DNA of 64,000 bases from Maricaulaceae bacterium EIL42A08 (lineage in GTDB: Bacteria; Pseudomonadota; Alphaproteobacteria; Caulobacterales; Maricaulaceae). A program made the position numbers and the translations under genes. The notes below the pieces were generated by a model. It had not been told where the DNA came from. It saw only the letters and a program-made list of their open reading frames with translations, and did not search any database. This document shows, piece after piece, positions 9,044-23,414 of this stretch (position 1 is the first letter of the stretch; each line of letters starts with the position of its first letter). The stretch lies in assembly GCA_024178355.1 (NCBI GenBank), contig JAMZNZ010000005.1:58926-122925 (forward strand), given 5' to 3'.

Positions 9044-9877
9044 ATGACTTTCGCCTTTCGCGCAGCTGCGCTCAGCCTTCTTGCCCTGACCGTTGCGGCC
9101 TGTGGTTCCCGCCAGGATGCCCAGCTGACCTATGTCGAAACGCCGGTTGAGGCGCTGTACAATCGTGGCTTCGAGGCGCTCGAGCGCAACCGCTATAATG
9201 AAGCTGCTGCGTTTTTCGACGAGGTGGAGCGCCAGCACCCTTTCTCTGAATGGGCGCGCCGGTCGATGCTCATGGCGGCGTTCTCCAACTATGAAGCGCG
9301 ACTGTATTCTGAAGCTATCTCTGACGCGGAGCGTTTTATTGCGCTTCACCCCGGCTCATCCAGCGCGCCGTACGCCTACTATCTCATCGCGTTATGCCAT
9401 TACGAGCAGATCTATGACGTGGGCCGGGACCAGTCGACGACCCAGCAGGCGATGGAATCCCTGCAGCAGGTTGTCCGCCGCTACCCTGAAACGCCCTATG
9501 CCCGCGATGCCCGGCTAAAGCTGGACATGACGCGCGATCACCTTGCTGGCAAGGAAATGAGCGTGGGTCGCTGGTATCTGCGCAATGGCTACTACCTGGC
9601 TGCGATCAATCGCTTCCAGACGGTCGTGCGCGACTACGAGACCACCAGCCACACGCCCGAAGCTCTGCATCGCCTGGTGGAGAGCTATGTGGCGCTCGGC
9701 ATCGACGAGGAAGCGCGTCAGGTCGCCTCAGTGCTGGGCTATAACTTCCCGGGCTCAGAGTGGTATCAGGACACCTATACCCTTATGACAGAGCGTGGTG
9801 TGGATCTGCCAGACGCGGTTGATATCGAACGTGACCCGACCCTGCTGCGCCGGGCGCTCGACCGGATCTTCGGCTAA
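9044..9877 (+). CDS. bamD: Outer membrane assembly lipoprotein BamD
   Basis: Lipoprotein of the BAM complex that inserts beta-barrel proteins in the outer membrane (older name ComL). The 277-residue product starts with a lipoprotein signal (LLALTVAAC, lipobox Cys about residue 20). It contains TPR-like repeats from about residue 33, with YNRGFEALERNRYNEAAAFF, EAISDAERFIALHPGS and the conserved RYPETPYARDARLK. The C-terminal PGSEWYQDTYTL is typical of BamD. It lies between lpxC and recN, a common alphaproteobacterial order, with 21 bases before recN. Confidence 0.93.
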   Translation: MTFAFRAAALSLLALTVAACGSRQDAQLTYVETPVEALYNRGFEALERNRYNEAAAFFDEVERQHPFSEWARRSMLMAAFSNYEARLYSEAISDAERFIALHPGSSSAPYAYYLIALCHYEQIYDVGRDQSTTQQAMESLQQVVRRYPETPYARDARLKLDMTRDHLAGKEMSVGRWYLRNGYYLAAINRFQTVVRDYETTSHTPEALHRLVESYVALGIDEEARQVASVLGYNFPGSEWYQDTYTLMTERGVDLPDAVDIERDPTLLRRALDRIFG

Positions 9878-9898
9878 GGCGGGGGACACAGCAAAGCG

Positions 9899-11599
9899 GT
9901 GCTGGCCTCTCTGTCCATTACCGATATTGTCCTCATTGACCAGCTACAGCTGGACTTTGCCGACGGTCTGTCTGCCCTGACCGGGGAGACGGGCGCCGGT
10001 AAATCCATCCTTCTTGGAGCGCTCGGGCTTGCTTGCGGTGACCGCGCCGAGCGCGGACTGGTTCGAGCCGGTGCCGAGAAGGCGCAAGCCACGGCTCTGT
10101 TTGAACCGCCGGTCGACCACCCCTGCTACGCCATTCTGGAAGACGCGGGTGTCTCGGTTGAGCCCGGTGAGGCGGTGATCTTGCGCCGCTCGCTGACCGC
10201 TGACGGTCGATCTCGTGCTCATGTGAATGATCAACCCGCCAGTGTCGGTCTTCTGGCGCGACTGGCTGAAACCCTGGTGGAAATCCACGGCCAGCATGAT
10301 GGGCGCGGGCTGATGGATCCGCGAACTCACCGCCGACTTCTGGATAGCTATGCCGGGGTTGATACCGCACAGACGCGCGCCGCTTACAAGGCGCATGCTG
10401 AAGCGAAAAAGCGCGTCGAAGAGTTGACCGAGGCGCGCGACCGTGCCGCTGAGGAAGAGACCTTTCTGCGCGATAGCGTGGAAGCGCTCGACGCTCTGGC
10501 ACCCGAAGCGGGTGAAGAGGCTCGCCTCGCCGATGAACGCAAATTCCTGCAGCAGGCCGAAGCCGCGCTGACCGAGCTTCAGGATGCGCTGGATGCGGTG
10601 TCCGGCGGGGAGGGCCTATCGGGACGGCTCAATACCGCGCTTCGCGGCCTGGAACGGGTGCGCTCTGCGCTGGGCGAACAGGCCGATAGCGATGGCCAGG
10701 GCGATGCCACTGTGGCGCGTGCTGCCGTCGACCGGGCCGCCGGGGCGCTTGATCGAGCGCTCATTGAATTTAACGAGGCCGAAGATGCGCTCGGCGAAGC
10801 CGCGCAACGTTTCGAGGTGGAACCGGGCCGCCTTAATGAGGTTGAAGAACGCCTGTTTGCTCTGCGCGGCGCGGCTCGCAAGCACAATGTCGATGTCGAA
10901 AAGCTGGCTGAGCTACGCCAGACGCTGGCGGACCGCCTGGACCTGATCGAACACGCCGATGATCGCCTGAATGAGGCTGAAGCGGCCCGCAAGGCGGCAC
11001 AGGCGGATTATTCAAACGCCGCGTCCGCGTTGAGCCAACAGCGTCAGACGGCCGCCGAGGCGCTGGCCAAAGCCGTGGAAGCCGAACTCGCGCCGCTGAA
11101 AATGGATAGAGCCCGCTTTCGCGCCTCAGTTACCAGCGATGAGGACAAGCCGGGCCCCGAAGGCTGGGACAAGGTCGCATTTGAAGTGTCCACCAATCCC
11201 GGCACCCCCTTTGGCGCGCTCGACAGGATCGCCTCGGGCGGTGAGCTGTCGCGCTTTGGCCTGGCGCTGAAGGTCTGTCTCGTGGGTGAGGCGGGCAAGG
11301 TGATGGTGTTCGACGAGGTTGATGCGGGGGTTGGCGGCGCCGTGGCCGACGCGGTTGGCTCACGCCTGAAGCGCCTTGCTGAAACCGGTCAGGCGCTGGT
11401 CGTCACTCACGCGCCGCAGGTAGCCGCCCGCGCCAGCTCCCATTTCCGCATCGAAAAGGGTGGCAGCGACGATGAAGTGCGCACTACCGTGCGCGAGCTG
11501 GGCCCGCTGGAACGCCGCGAAGAAATCGCCCGCATGCTTTCTGGCGCTGAGGTGACCGATGCAGCACGGGCTGCGGCTGACCAGTTGATGGGCGGGTAG
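9899..11599 (+). CDS. recN: DNA repair ATPase RecN
   Basis: SMC-like protein acting early in double-strand-break repair. The 566-residue product (GTG start) begins LASLSITDIVLIDQLQLDF, with the P-loop GETGAGKS at 29-36. It has a long Ala/Glu/Arg-rich coiled-coil middle (about 160-390), the ABC signature SGGELSRFGLALK and Walker B VMVFDEVDAGVGG, followed by the VVTHAPQVAARA switch region. Length and order match the family. No SOS box was identified upstream. Confidence 0.95.
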   Translation: MLASLSITDIVLIDQLQLDFADGLSALTGETGAGKSILLGALGLACGDRAERGLVRAGAEKAQATALFEPPVDHPCYAILEDAGVSVEPGEAVILRRSLTADGRSRAHVNDQPASVGLLARLAETLVEIHGQHDGRGLMDPRTHRRLLDSYAGVDTAQTRAAYKAHAEAKKRVEELTEARDRAAEEETFLRDSVEALDALAPEAGEEARLADERKFLQQAEAALTELQDALDAVSGGEGLSGRLNTALRGLERVRSALGEQADSDGQGDATVARAAVDRAAGALDRALIEFNEAEDALGEAAQRFEVEPGRLNEVEERLFALRGAARKHNVDVEKLAELRQTLADRLDLIEHADDRLNEAEAARKAAQADYSNAASALSQQRQTAAEALAKAVEAELAPLKMDRARFRASVTSDEDKPGPEGWDKVAFEVSTNPGTPFGALDRIASGGELSRFGLALKVCLVGEAGKVMVFDEVDAGVGGAVADAVGSRLKRLAETGQALVVTHAPQVAARASSHFRIEKGGSDDEVRTTVRELGPLERREEIARMLSGAEVTDAARAAADQLMGG

Positions 11600-11615
11600 G
11601 GGCAACATTCTGAGG

Positions 11616-15943
<4,328 letters not shown>

Positions 15944-15944
<1 letters not shown>

Positions 15945-18655
15945 CAGTCCTGCCCCAGTCGCTCAAGAATGGCGGGCACGTGCACCTGGTCGGCCTTGTA
16001 GTTGCCGGTCAGGGCGTACATGGCCAGATTGACGCCGAAACGGATGGCGAGCTCGCGCTGGAACTCGCCGCCTTCAACGGGGGCCAGCGGGCGACCGTTC
16101 TCGTCCATGGCCCAGGCTGAGGCCCAGTCGGCGGACCCGATCACGACACCGGACACGCCATCGCGGGCGCTGCCCTGATCGTCGGCCTCCACCCAGACCT
16201 GACCGCCGGGATAGCGTCCGGGAAAGTCATCCAGCAGATAGAAAGTCCGCCCGATCACGTGGTTGGCGGGCACCTGCTGCAGCGGCGGCAGGTCGATGGC
16301 ATCGAGCGTGCGGGCCAGACCGGGATGGGGTTCGCGGCGCAGGCCGAAATCACCACCATCGCGGGTATCAAACACAATCAGCCCACCCGATTGCAGATAG
16401 GCCGAGACCTTTGCGGCGGCGGCTTCAGAAAGCTCCGGCGCGTCCAGCGTTACGGGCCAGTAGAGCATCGGGAAGAACAGGATTTCATCCTGCTCGATAT
16501 CCACGCGAGCCGGGGCAGCTGGTTCCACCGCGCTGCGCCGCGTGCTCTCACGTGCCACGCCGAAAAGACCGGCCTCGCTGATCCGGTCGATGGAGGCATC
16601 ACCCGTGGCCACATAGGCAAGGCGAACCTCCAGTGCGCTTTCAATCTCTTGCGGTGTCTGAGCTTCCAGCGCGGCGGGCGTCACCATTGCACCCGCTAGA
16701 CCAAGCAGTACCGCCGGAAGGACGCGCTTCAGCTCCGGCATGCGCCCTAACAGGGCAAGGGCGATGAGTGCGTCCACGGCCAGGATCAAAAGCGCCAGCG
16801 CCAGCATTGGACCGGCCAGGCGCAGGTCCCGCGTCGCACCGCGCGCTTCAATGATCGCTCCAGGCAGGTCGCGGGCGATGGGGGCCAGCTGCGTGTCTGG
16901 TCCGACCGCATTCAGAGCTGCGCCCGAGGGACCCAGCGTCCACAGACCTGGCGGTGTGGCAGGGCTCGCACTGGCCGTGGCGAATTGGCGGGCCGGGACG
17001 GGTTCAGCGGTTGCGGGCGGCGCGGTGAGCGCGCCGCGCCCGGTTAGCGCCTGATCGAGCGTCCAGGCCCCGCCGGTGGGCGCGGGCGCACGTCCACTGT
17101 CGGCCAGAGCCAGGGTACGATCAAGCATGGCGGGGAACAGACCCGACAGGGGAAGGCTCGACCAGTCCGGACTTGCAGTGACGTGAAACAGCACCAGCCA
17201 GCCTTCACCGCGGCGGTTTGCTGTTACCAGCGGCGTGCCGTCGTCAAGGCGCGCCCACACGCGGTCATCCAGGTCCGGGCCGGGCTCGGCCAGTACCTGA
17301 CGATTGACCACAGCCTCTGAGGGTATATTGAGGCCAGCGAAGGGGCTTTCATCGGCAAAGCTGCCAAGGCCCTGTGGCTCATCCCAGGCCAATGCGCCGC
17401 CAAACAGGCGTCCACCCTGGCGCAGCGGGGTTGGCAGAAGGTCATCCTGATTGGCCGCAAGTCGCGGTCCGGCAAATCGAATAATCAGGCCGCCCTGGTC
17501 CACAAACTCACGCAGCTGGGCATTCGACGTGGCTGCGGCATCCACAAGTATGAGGGCGGCGGGCTCGGACTCCAGCACGCGATCGAGGTTGCCGACGACC
17601 AGCTCGGCGCTGGGGCCCAGGGCTTCGCGCACATAGTGCAGGTCTGACAGGAGCGGCTGGCCATCGCGCCCACCTTCAGGCTGCAGGACGCCCACGCGAG
17701 GTTGCCGCCAGCGATCCCCGGTCAGGTGTGTCGCACCGGCCGAGCTTGCACCATCGACTTCAACCCGCGTGATGCGATTACGCAGATCCAGCGGCAGACG
17801 CGCTTCGAGAGTGAGGCTCGTTTCGCTGGGTTCAAACACGCCGTCGGCGCGCGCAAGCGCCCGGCCATCGCTTCCAAAAGCAGTGATGGACACGCTCCGC
17901 TCTCCGGTAGCTGCAGGGCGCTGCACGGTGGCGGTAAATCCATCAGCAGAGGCACCAAGCTCGGTCAGCGCGAAGGCGAGGCTGGTATCATCGGGAAGGA
18001 CAAGGCGCAGAGATCCGGCTTCGCCGACTGCGCGAGCCAGGACCCTGTCGCCAGGCCCCTCAATCCCGTCGCTGATCCAAAGGCCATCCACGCGCGATGG
18101 TGCACCGGCTGCGGCCATGGCCGCTTCGATGCGCTCAGCTGCAGCGGCGCGGTCTGGCGACCAGGCCTGGGGCGTGTGGGCGTCGATGCGCGCCAGCGCG
18201 TTCGCGGCGCTGGTAAAGCGGGGTGTCTCGGCAAAGCGCGGGTCGGTGGCGGTGAAGACCAGCGCTACGGGGCGGCCATCGGCACGCGCACCTTCCAGGC
18301 GGCCGCGCACTGTGGTCTGAATCTGCGGCCAGTCCTGTGCGGCGGCCCAGCCATCATCGACCACAACCAGCAGCGGCGCGTCGGTGTTGGCGGTGGTGTC
18401 GGGTCGCCAGATCGGCTGGGACAGCGCCAGAATGATCAAGGCTGCCATGAACAGGCGCAGGGCAATCAGCCACCACGGCGTGGTTTCCGGCGTCTCCGGC
18501 GTTCGCGCCAGCTGTTGCAATAGCCGGATCGGCGCAAACACGACGGTCCGGGGCGCAGGCGGTGTCGCGCGCAAAAGCATCCACAGCGCCGGAAGCGCGA
18601 TGAGGGCGGCCAGCGCCCAGGGCGCGGCAAAGGCAAGCGGACCAAGACCTATCAT
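15944..18655 (-). CDS. BatA-like and DUF4159 domain membrane protein
   Basis: 903 residues. The N-terminus has the BatA-type arrangement of two membrane helices (PLAFAAPWALAALIALPALW and a second near residue 70), separated by a loop with TVVFAPIRLLQQLA. A long periplasmic beta-rich region with aerotolerance-operon-like VWA remnants (LLVVVDDGWAAAQDW) follows. Further membrane helices lie near residues 625 and 650, and a C-terminal DUF4159 domain contains EILFFPMLYWPVTLD, GGLIVFDTRDGGD and FYLLDDFPGRYPGG. The upstream gene overlaps by 4 bases. It fits the third member of moxR-DUF58-DUF4159 operons common in Alphaproteobacteria. Confidence 0.82.
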
Positions 18656-19539
18656 GCTCGTCCCCCTGCAAGCGCCTGATAAAGCGCCATAACGGCAGTG
18701 GAAGCCGGGCGGTCGGTACGATGGGTGATCAACGTCCAGCCCATGCGCCGGGCGAGATCTTTCAGCTGGCGGGTATGGGACGACCAGACATCGCCATAGG
18801 CGCGCCGGGCCTCTTCAGCTTTACCAAACAGAAGTGGTTCACCGCTGCCAGGCGGGGTGAAGCGGGTGCGCCCTTCAAACGGGAAGTCTTCTTCGGCCGG
18901 ATCGATCACGCGCAGCAGGATTCCGCGTGCCTGAAGCCCGTTAAAGGCGGCAAGCCGGTGCTCCCAGGTCTCGGTCGGGTCGAGGAAATCACTGGCGAGC
19001 ACGACGCGGGCGTGTCGGGGCAGGTCCGGCGCTTCTACCCAAGCGGCTGAACCTGGTCCATCGGCCAGGGCCCGCCCGGTCAGCTCCAGTCCGACATTGC
19101 CGCCGCGCGCGCGTCCGGTTTCGCCCAAAGCCGCGATGCGCTCGCCGCCGCGAATAAGAAGGCTTGCTACCGCCATCAAACAGATCGCAGCGCGGTCTTT
19201 CTTGGTGGCAAGGCCGTTGGAGCCCGTGGCCATACCTGCCGAGCCGTCGCGCCAGAGGTGGACGGCGTTGGCCGCTTCCCACTCTGTCTCGCGCACGAAG
19301 AGCTGGTCACCGCGGGCACTGCGTCGCCAGTCGACCGAACCCGCCCCGTCTTCTGAGCGGTGGGGGCGATATTCCCAAAAGGTCTCGCCCGCTCCTGGCC
19401 TGCGCCGGCCGTGCGCGCCATGGGCCACGCTGGCGGCAATGCGCTCTGCTTCGGCCAGCAGGGCAGGAAAGCGCGAGGCAGCAGCCTCCGCATCATGGCG
19501 CAACGGCGAATAGCGGGAAGACAGGCGGGATTGAGGCAT
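18652..19539 (-). CDS. DUF58 domain protein
   Basis: 295 residues, soluble by appearance. The DUF58 core is visible as GETFWEYRPHRSEDGAGSVD, then WRRSARGDQLFVRETEWE, followed by a VWA-like region (AVHLWRDGSAGM) and a C-terminal RARGILLRVIDPAEEDFPF. In known operons DUF58 proteins work beside MoxR AAA ATPases, and a chaperone-like or metal-cofactor assembly role is suggested but not proven. The gap to moxR is 8 bases and the overlap with the next gene is 4 bases. Confidence 0.88.
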   Translation of the reverse strand: MPQSRLSSRYSPLRHDAEAAASRFPALLAEAERIAASVAHGAHGRRRPGAGETFWEYRPHRSEDGAGSVDWRRSARGDQLFVRETEWEAANAVHLWRDGSAGMATGSNGLATKKDRAAICLMAVASLLIRGGERIAALGETGRARGGNVGLELTGRALADGPGSAAWVEAPDLPRHARVVLASDFLDPTETWEHRLAAFNGLQARGILLRVIDPAEEDFPFEGRTRFTPPGSGEPLLFGKAEEARRAYGDVWSSHTRQLKDLARRMGWTLITHRTDRPASTAVMALYQALAGGRA

Positions 19540-19547
19540 ATCGGGCG

Positions 19548-20543
19548 TTACGCGGCCTCGGCAGCGAGGCGACCGATCAGATCATCCAGCGAAAGGCCAT
19601 CAGCGCGCGCTGCAAAGCTTAGCGCCATGCGGTGCTTGAGGACCGGGGTCGCCAGTGCCTGCACGTCACCGGTGCTGGGCGCGAGGCGCCCCTGAAGCAG
19701 CGCGCGGGCGCGAACCGCCAGCATCAGCGCCTGACCGGCACGCGGGCCCGGGCCCCAGGCCACACCATCACGCACATCACCATCCGATGAGGTGTCGGGG
19801 CGGGCGCTTTCCAAGAGCGCGAGAATGGCATTCATCACCGCTTCGCCCACAGGCATGGCGCGGACCAGATGCTGAAGGTCGACGATTTCCTCAACGTTCA
19901 ACACAGGCTCCGACTGTGCATCTTCAACGCCTGTGGTCGCGAGCAGGATACTGCGCTCTTCGTCCCGGGTGGGGTAGGGCACGTCGATCTGCATCAGGAA
20001 GCGGTCGAGCTGTGCTTCGGGCAGCGGGTAGGTGCCTTCCTGTTCAATCGGGTTCTGGGTGGCGAGCACGTGGAAGGGCTTGGGCAGATCGTGGCGCTGC
20101 CCAGCAACCGTCACAAAGCCTTCCTGCATGGCTTGTAGCAGCGCGGCTTGCGTACGCGGGCTGGCGCGGTTGATCTCATCAGCCATCAACAGGCGACAGA
20201 AAACCGGACCGGGAATGAAGCGGAAGGCGCGCTTGCCCTGGGCATCTTCTTCAAGAACTTCAGAGCCGAGAATGTCAGCCGGCATCAGGTCGGGCGTGAA
20301 CTGTACCCGCTTGTCATCAAGCCCGGTCACAACCGCCAGCGTGTGCACCAGACGGGTCTTGGCCAGACCGGGCGCACCCACCAGCAATCCGTGGCCACCT
20401 GACAAAATGACAGCCAGTGACTGCTCCACCACGCCATCAAGGCCCACAATGGATTTGGCGATCGAGGCTTTCACCTCTGACAGGCGCTGTGTGGCCTTGT
20501 CGGCTTTTGAAGCCAGATCTGTGTCTTTAATCTCTGCGGCCAT
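19548..20543 (-). CDS. MoxR family AAA ATPase
   Basis: 331-residue cytoplasmic AAA+ ATPase. It has the P-loop GAPGLAKT at 56-63, Walker B LLMADEINRASPRTQAALLQ with the DE pair at 122-123, sensor 1 ATQNPIEQEGTYPLPEAQLDRF, and a C-terminal lid domain. MoxR proteins remodel partners encoded beside them, usually DUF58 and VWA proteins, as here. It is the first gene of the leftward operon ending at 13899. A divergent gene starts at 20611, so both promoters must lie in the 67-base gap. Confidence 0.93.
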   Translation of the reverse strand: MAAEIKDTDLASKADKATQRLSEVKASIAKSIVGLDGVVEQSLAVILSGGHGLLVGAPGLAKTRLVHTLAVVTGLDDKRVQFTPDLMPADILGSEVLEEDAQGKRAFRFIPGPVFCRLLMADEINRASPRTQAALLQAMQEGFVTVAGQRHDLPKPFHVLATQNPIEQEGTYPLPEAQLDRFLMQIDVPYPTRDEERSILLATTGVEDAQSEPVLNVEEIVDLQHLVRAMPVGEAVMNAILALLESARPDTSSDGDVRDGVAWGPGPRAGQALMLAVRARALLQGRLAPSTGDVQALATPVLKHRMALSFAARADGLSLDDLIGRLAAEAA

Positions 20544-20610
20544 CGGCTTACATCCTTCGTGTCGACACCTTGGTCATGACAGAACATGGCCGCTGCCCCT
20601 TGGAGTGTCC

Positions 20611-21195
20611 ATGGCTCGTGCAGTGCCTGAACAAAATGCAATGCAGTCGTTACTTAAGGCGGCTGAGGAAACCACGTCCCAGACCGGCTATCCGCCGGTG
20701 GAGCGCTGGGAGCCTGACTATTGCGGTGAGATGGATATGGTCATCCGCCGCGATGGCTCCTGGTGGCATGAAGGAACACGCATTGGGCGGGAAAAGCTGA
20801 TCCGCCTGTTTGCCCGTATCCTGCGCAAGGATGAGGACGGTCACACCTATCTGGTCACGCCGGTCGAGAAGATCCGCATCACAGTGGAGGCTGCACCCTT
20901 TCTTTGTGTGCGGGTTGATGCGAGCGGTGAGGGCCAGGATCAGCGCATCGCTTTCCTGACCAATATGGACGATGCGGTCGTGGCCGGTCCTGAACATCCA
21001 TTGCGCGTGGAGATCGGCCCTGATGGTGAACCTGAGCCATTCATCCACATTCGCGGCCGGCTTGAGGCGCTGATCACGCGGGCGGCCTTTTATGATCTTG
21101 CTGAGCTCGCCGTTGAAGGCGAAGGCGCCGATGGCGAACCGGCCATGGGCGTGTGGAGTTGTGGCCAGTTCTTTGTTCTGGGGCCAAAAGCGTGA
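20611..21195 (+). CDS. DUF1285 domain protein
   Basis: 194-residue soluble protein of unknown function. The DUF1285 pattern is clear: an N-terminal WEPDYCGEMDMVIRRDGSWW, then HEGTRIGREKLIRLFARILR, EDGHTYLVTPVEKIRITVE, PFLCVRVD, and a C-terminal GVWSCGQFFVLG. I take ATG 20611, the first codon after the divergent moxR gap; ATG 20641 is an alternative. It begins a rightward series of coupled genes and overlaps the next start by 4 bases (GTGA). Confidence 0.85.
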   Translation: MARAVPEQNAMQSLLKAAEETTSQTGYPPVERWEPDYCGEMDMVIRRDGSWWHEGTRIGREKLIRLFARILRKDEDGHTYLVTPVEKIRITVEAAPFLCVRVDASGEGQDQRIAFLTNMDDAVVAGPEHPLRVEIGPDGEPEPFIHIRGRLEALITRAAFYDLAELAVEGEGADGEPAMGVWSCGQFFVLGPKA

Positions 21196-21845
21196 GCGCG
21201 GCCCGAGCGCTGGCAGGCGGTGCCGATGCGATTCTAGAGCGGCTTGGCGATGTGCTCGATCCGCTACACCAGCGCGCCACCCGGGTGCGCTTTGGCGATG
21301 GCGATCTGAACGGAACGCCCTCACCGACGGGTCGCAAGCTGAAACCCGCCGCCGTGCTGGCGCTTCTGGTGCGCGATGGCGACCGGCTTGATATTCTGTT
21401 CACAAGGCGCGCAGACCATCTTCAGGCCCATGCCGGCCAGATCAGCTTTCCCGGTGGCCGCCAGAATGTGGGGCGTGAAACGCTGGCTGAATGCGCGCTT
21501 CGTGAGACCGAAGAAGAAATCGGCCTGCCAGCTGATCGCATCACACTTATCGGGCACTGGGAGGGGTATGAGACGGTCACCGGCTATGAAGTTACCCCCT
21601 TCATTGGGGTGACCGACGCAGGCTTTGACTACACCCCCGATCCCGGTGAAGTGGCAGAAATTTTCTGCACCCCCTTCGATTTTCTGATGAATCCGGACAA
21701 TCATCGTCTGGAGGAGAAGGAATTTCGCGGTCGGCTGCGGCGCTACTACGCCATGCCGTGGAAGGGGCGCTATATCTGGGGCGCAACCGCTGGCATGCTC
21801 AAGGCGTTGTCAAAGCGCTGGGCGCTGGGGCGTCCCAGGGACTGA
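21192..21845 (+). CDS. NUDIX hydrolase, CoA pyrophosphatase type
   Basis: 217 residues. The UPF0035 motif FTRRADHLQAHAGQISFPGG is followed by the NUDIX metal site LRETEEEIGL, the combination found in NudL-type coenzyme A diphosphatases. The first acidic residue of the box is shifted by one position (GRET), but the metal-binding RE..EE core is intact. The gene starts at GTG 21192, overlapping the DUF1285 stop. A role in CoA or nucleotide turnover is inferred from the family. Confidence 0.87.
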   Translation: MSAARALAGGADAILERLGDVLDPLHQRATRVRFGDGDLNGTPSPTGRKLKPAAVLALLVRDGDRLDILFTRRADHLQAHAGQISFPGGRQNVGRETLAECALRETEEEIGLPADRITLIGHWEGYETVTGYEVTPFIGVTDAGFDYTPDPGEVAEIFCTPFDFLMNPDNHRLEEKEFRGRLRRYYAMPWKGRYIWGATAGMLKALSKRWALGRPRD

Positions 21846-21871
21846 GACCCTAGAAAAAAAGGAACACACTT

Positions 21872-22177
21872 ATGCTGCGTTTCATCCTGCTGATGGCTGC
21901 GATGTTCGCTCTGCCCTTCATTGCCTGGCATCTCTGGCGGCTTGTGCAGTCGCCCGAGACCGATCAGGCCGAACAGGCTCCAGCGACGACGCTGGCGATC
22001 ATCGGCGTTGTGCTCGCTCTTCTGGCAACGGTAACGCTGGCGCTTGTGGATGGACCCGGCGTGTCGCGCGACGGTCGCTACGAGCCGCCGCGGGTGGTGA
22101 ATGGCGAAGTGCAGCCGGGTCGCTTCGTGCCCGATGAAGGCGACAATGTTCCAGAAGATCCGCCCGGCGATGGCTGA
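21872..22177 (+). CDS. Small membrane protein, DUF6111 type
   Basis: 101 residues with two hydrophobic helices (about 4-22 and 42-60) and a short acidic, Pro-rich tail (VPEDPPGDG). The pattern LRFILLMAAMFALPFIAWHL and its position before the CCA-adding enzyme match DUF6111 genes of Alphaproteobacteria. Function is unknown. It overlaps the next gene by 8 bases. Confidence 0.7.
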   Translation: MLRFILLMAAMFALPFIAWHLWRLVQSPETDQAEQAPATTLAIIGVVLALLATVTLALVDGPGVSRDGRYEPPRVVNGEVQPGRFVPDEGDNVPEDPPGDG

Positions 22178-23414
22178 GGTTCGCCTGGATCCGGCAGAGC
22201 ATGCCTGGATGACCGATGCGAAAACGCGTGAGGTCCTGGCGGCGCTCAATAGCGACGGCCAGAAGGAGGACCGGGCGCGATTCGTTGGCGGCTGCGTTCG
22301 CAATGCGCTGCTGGGTGAGCCGGTTGATGACGTGGACATCGCTACCACGCTGACGCCTGACGAAACCCTGAAGGCGCTGGAGGCCGCCTCCATCAAGGCT
22401 GTCCCCACCGGTATCGCTCACGGCACCATCACGGCGGTGGTTGACGGTGAGCCGTTTGAGATCACCAGCCTGCGCAAGGATGTGGAGACGTTCGGGCGGC
22501 GCGCAGCTGTAGCCTTCACCACAGACTGGAAAGAGGACGCCCTGCGCCGGGACTTCCGGCTCAACGCGATCTATGCCAGCCCCGATGGCGCGCTCTACGA
22601 TCCCTTTGGCGGGCTTGATGATGTGGCCGACCGGCAAATCGTCTTCATTGGCGAGGCGCGCGACCGCATTGGCGAAGATCACCTGCGCATCCTGCGATTC
22701 TATCGCTTCAACGCCTGGTATGGCCGCCAGATTGACCCAGCAGGCCACACAGCCTGCATGGAGATGGCCGATACGCTCAGCGACCTGTCAGTGGAGCGGA
22801 TCTGGAAGGAATTGAAAAAGCTGCTGGCCGCGCCGGATCCGTCCAACACGGTTAAAGCGATGCAGGAAGGACACGTTCTTAAGCGTATCTTAACAGGGGA
22901 TATCGACTTCAACCTCTTCTTAGCCATAATTAACGCTGATCGAGGCAAATCCCGCTCGCCCGAGCCTTTGGTGAGGCTTGCGGCGCTGCTGGGACGTGAC
23001 GGGGCCGCCATGGCTAGCGTGTGCGAACAGATGAAGGCATCCAATGCCGAACGCGACCGGTGCGCGGCCATGACGGCCAGTGCTGACTCGTTTGGCGTTG
23101 CCGCTGTGCGCCCAGGGCTTGGCGAGCGGAAGCGTTCAGCTGTGCTCTATCACATGGGGCCTGAGGCCTTCAGCGATCAGATGCGCCTGGCCGAAGCGGC
23201 CGGTGCGGGGGATGCAGATGCAGACCTCGCCGCTGCCGCGCACTGGCAAAAGCCCCGCTTCCCGATCACAGGACAGGATTTGGCCGCGGCGGGTGTTCCG
23301 CGCGGTCCACAAATGGGCCAGCAGCTCAAAGCGCTGGAGGCGATCTGGGTGGACAGCGGCTTTACGCTGACCCGGGCGAGCCTGCTTGAGCGACTGGACG
23401 GGGGCACGGCGTGA
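22170..23414 (+). CDS. cca: CCA tRNA nucleotidyltransferase / poly(A) polymerase family
   Basis: 414-residue class II nucleotidyltransferase that adds or repairs the CCA end of tRNAs (some members add poly(A)). The N-terminal RFVGGCVRNALLGEPVDDVD carries the catalytic DxD of motif A. It is followed by ITSLRKDVETFGRR, the RRDFRLNAIY motif, YDPFGGLDDVADR, and the EDHLRILRFYRFNAWYG helix that binds nucleotide. I choose ATG 22170; ATG 22146 is possible. The gene overlaps both neighbours, which indicates tight coupling. Confidence 0.92.
   Translation: MAEVRLDPAEHAWMTDAKTREVLAALNSDGQKEDRARFVGGCVRNALLGEPVDDVDIATTLTPDETLKALEAASIKAVPTGIAHGTITAVVDGEPFEITSLRKDVETFGRRAAVAFTTDWKEDALRRDFRLNAIYASPDGALYDPFGGLDDVADRQIVFIGEARDRIGEDHLRILRFYRFNAWYGRQIDPAGHTACMEMADTLSDLSVERIWKELKKLLAAPDPSNTVKAMQEGHVLKRILTGDIDFNLFLAIINADRGKSRSPEPLVRLAALLGRDGAAMASVCEQMKASNAERDRCAAMTASADSFGVAAVRPGLGERKRSAVLYHMGPEAFSDQMRLAEAAGAGDADADLAAAAHWQKPRFPITGQDLAAAGVPRGPQMGQQLKALEAIWVDSGFTLTRASLLERLDGGTA

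Noticed and set aside
22879..22893. TTAA-N7-TTAA inside the cca coding region
   Set aside because: It matches the CtrA plan but lies well within a conserved coding region, far from any start, so it is most likely a chance match.
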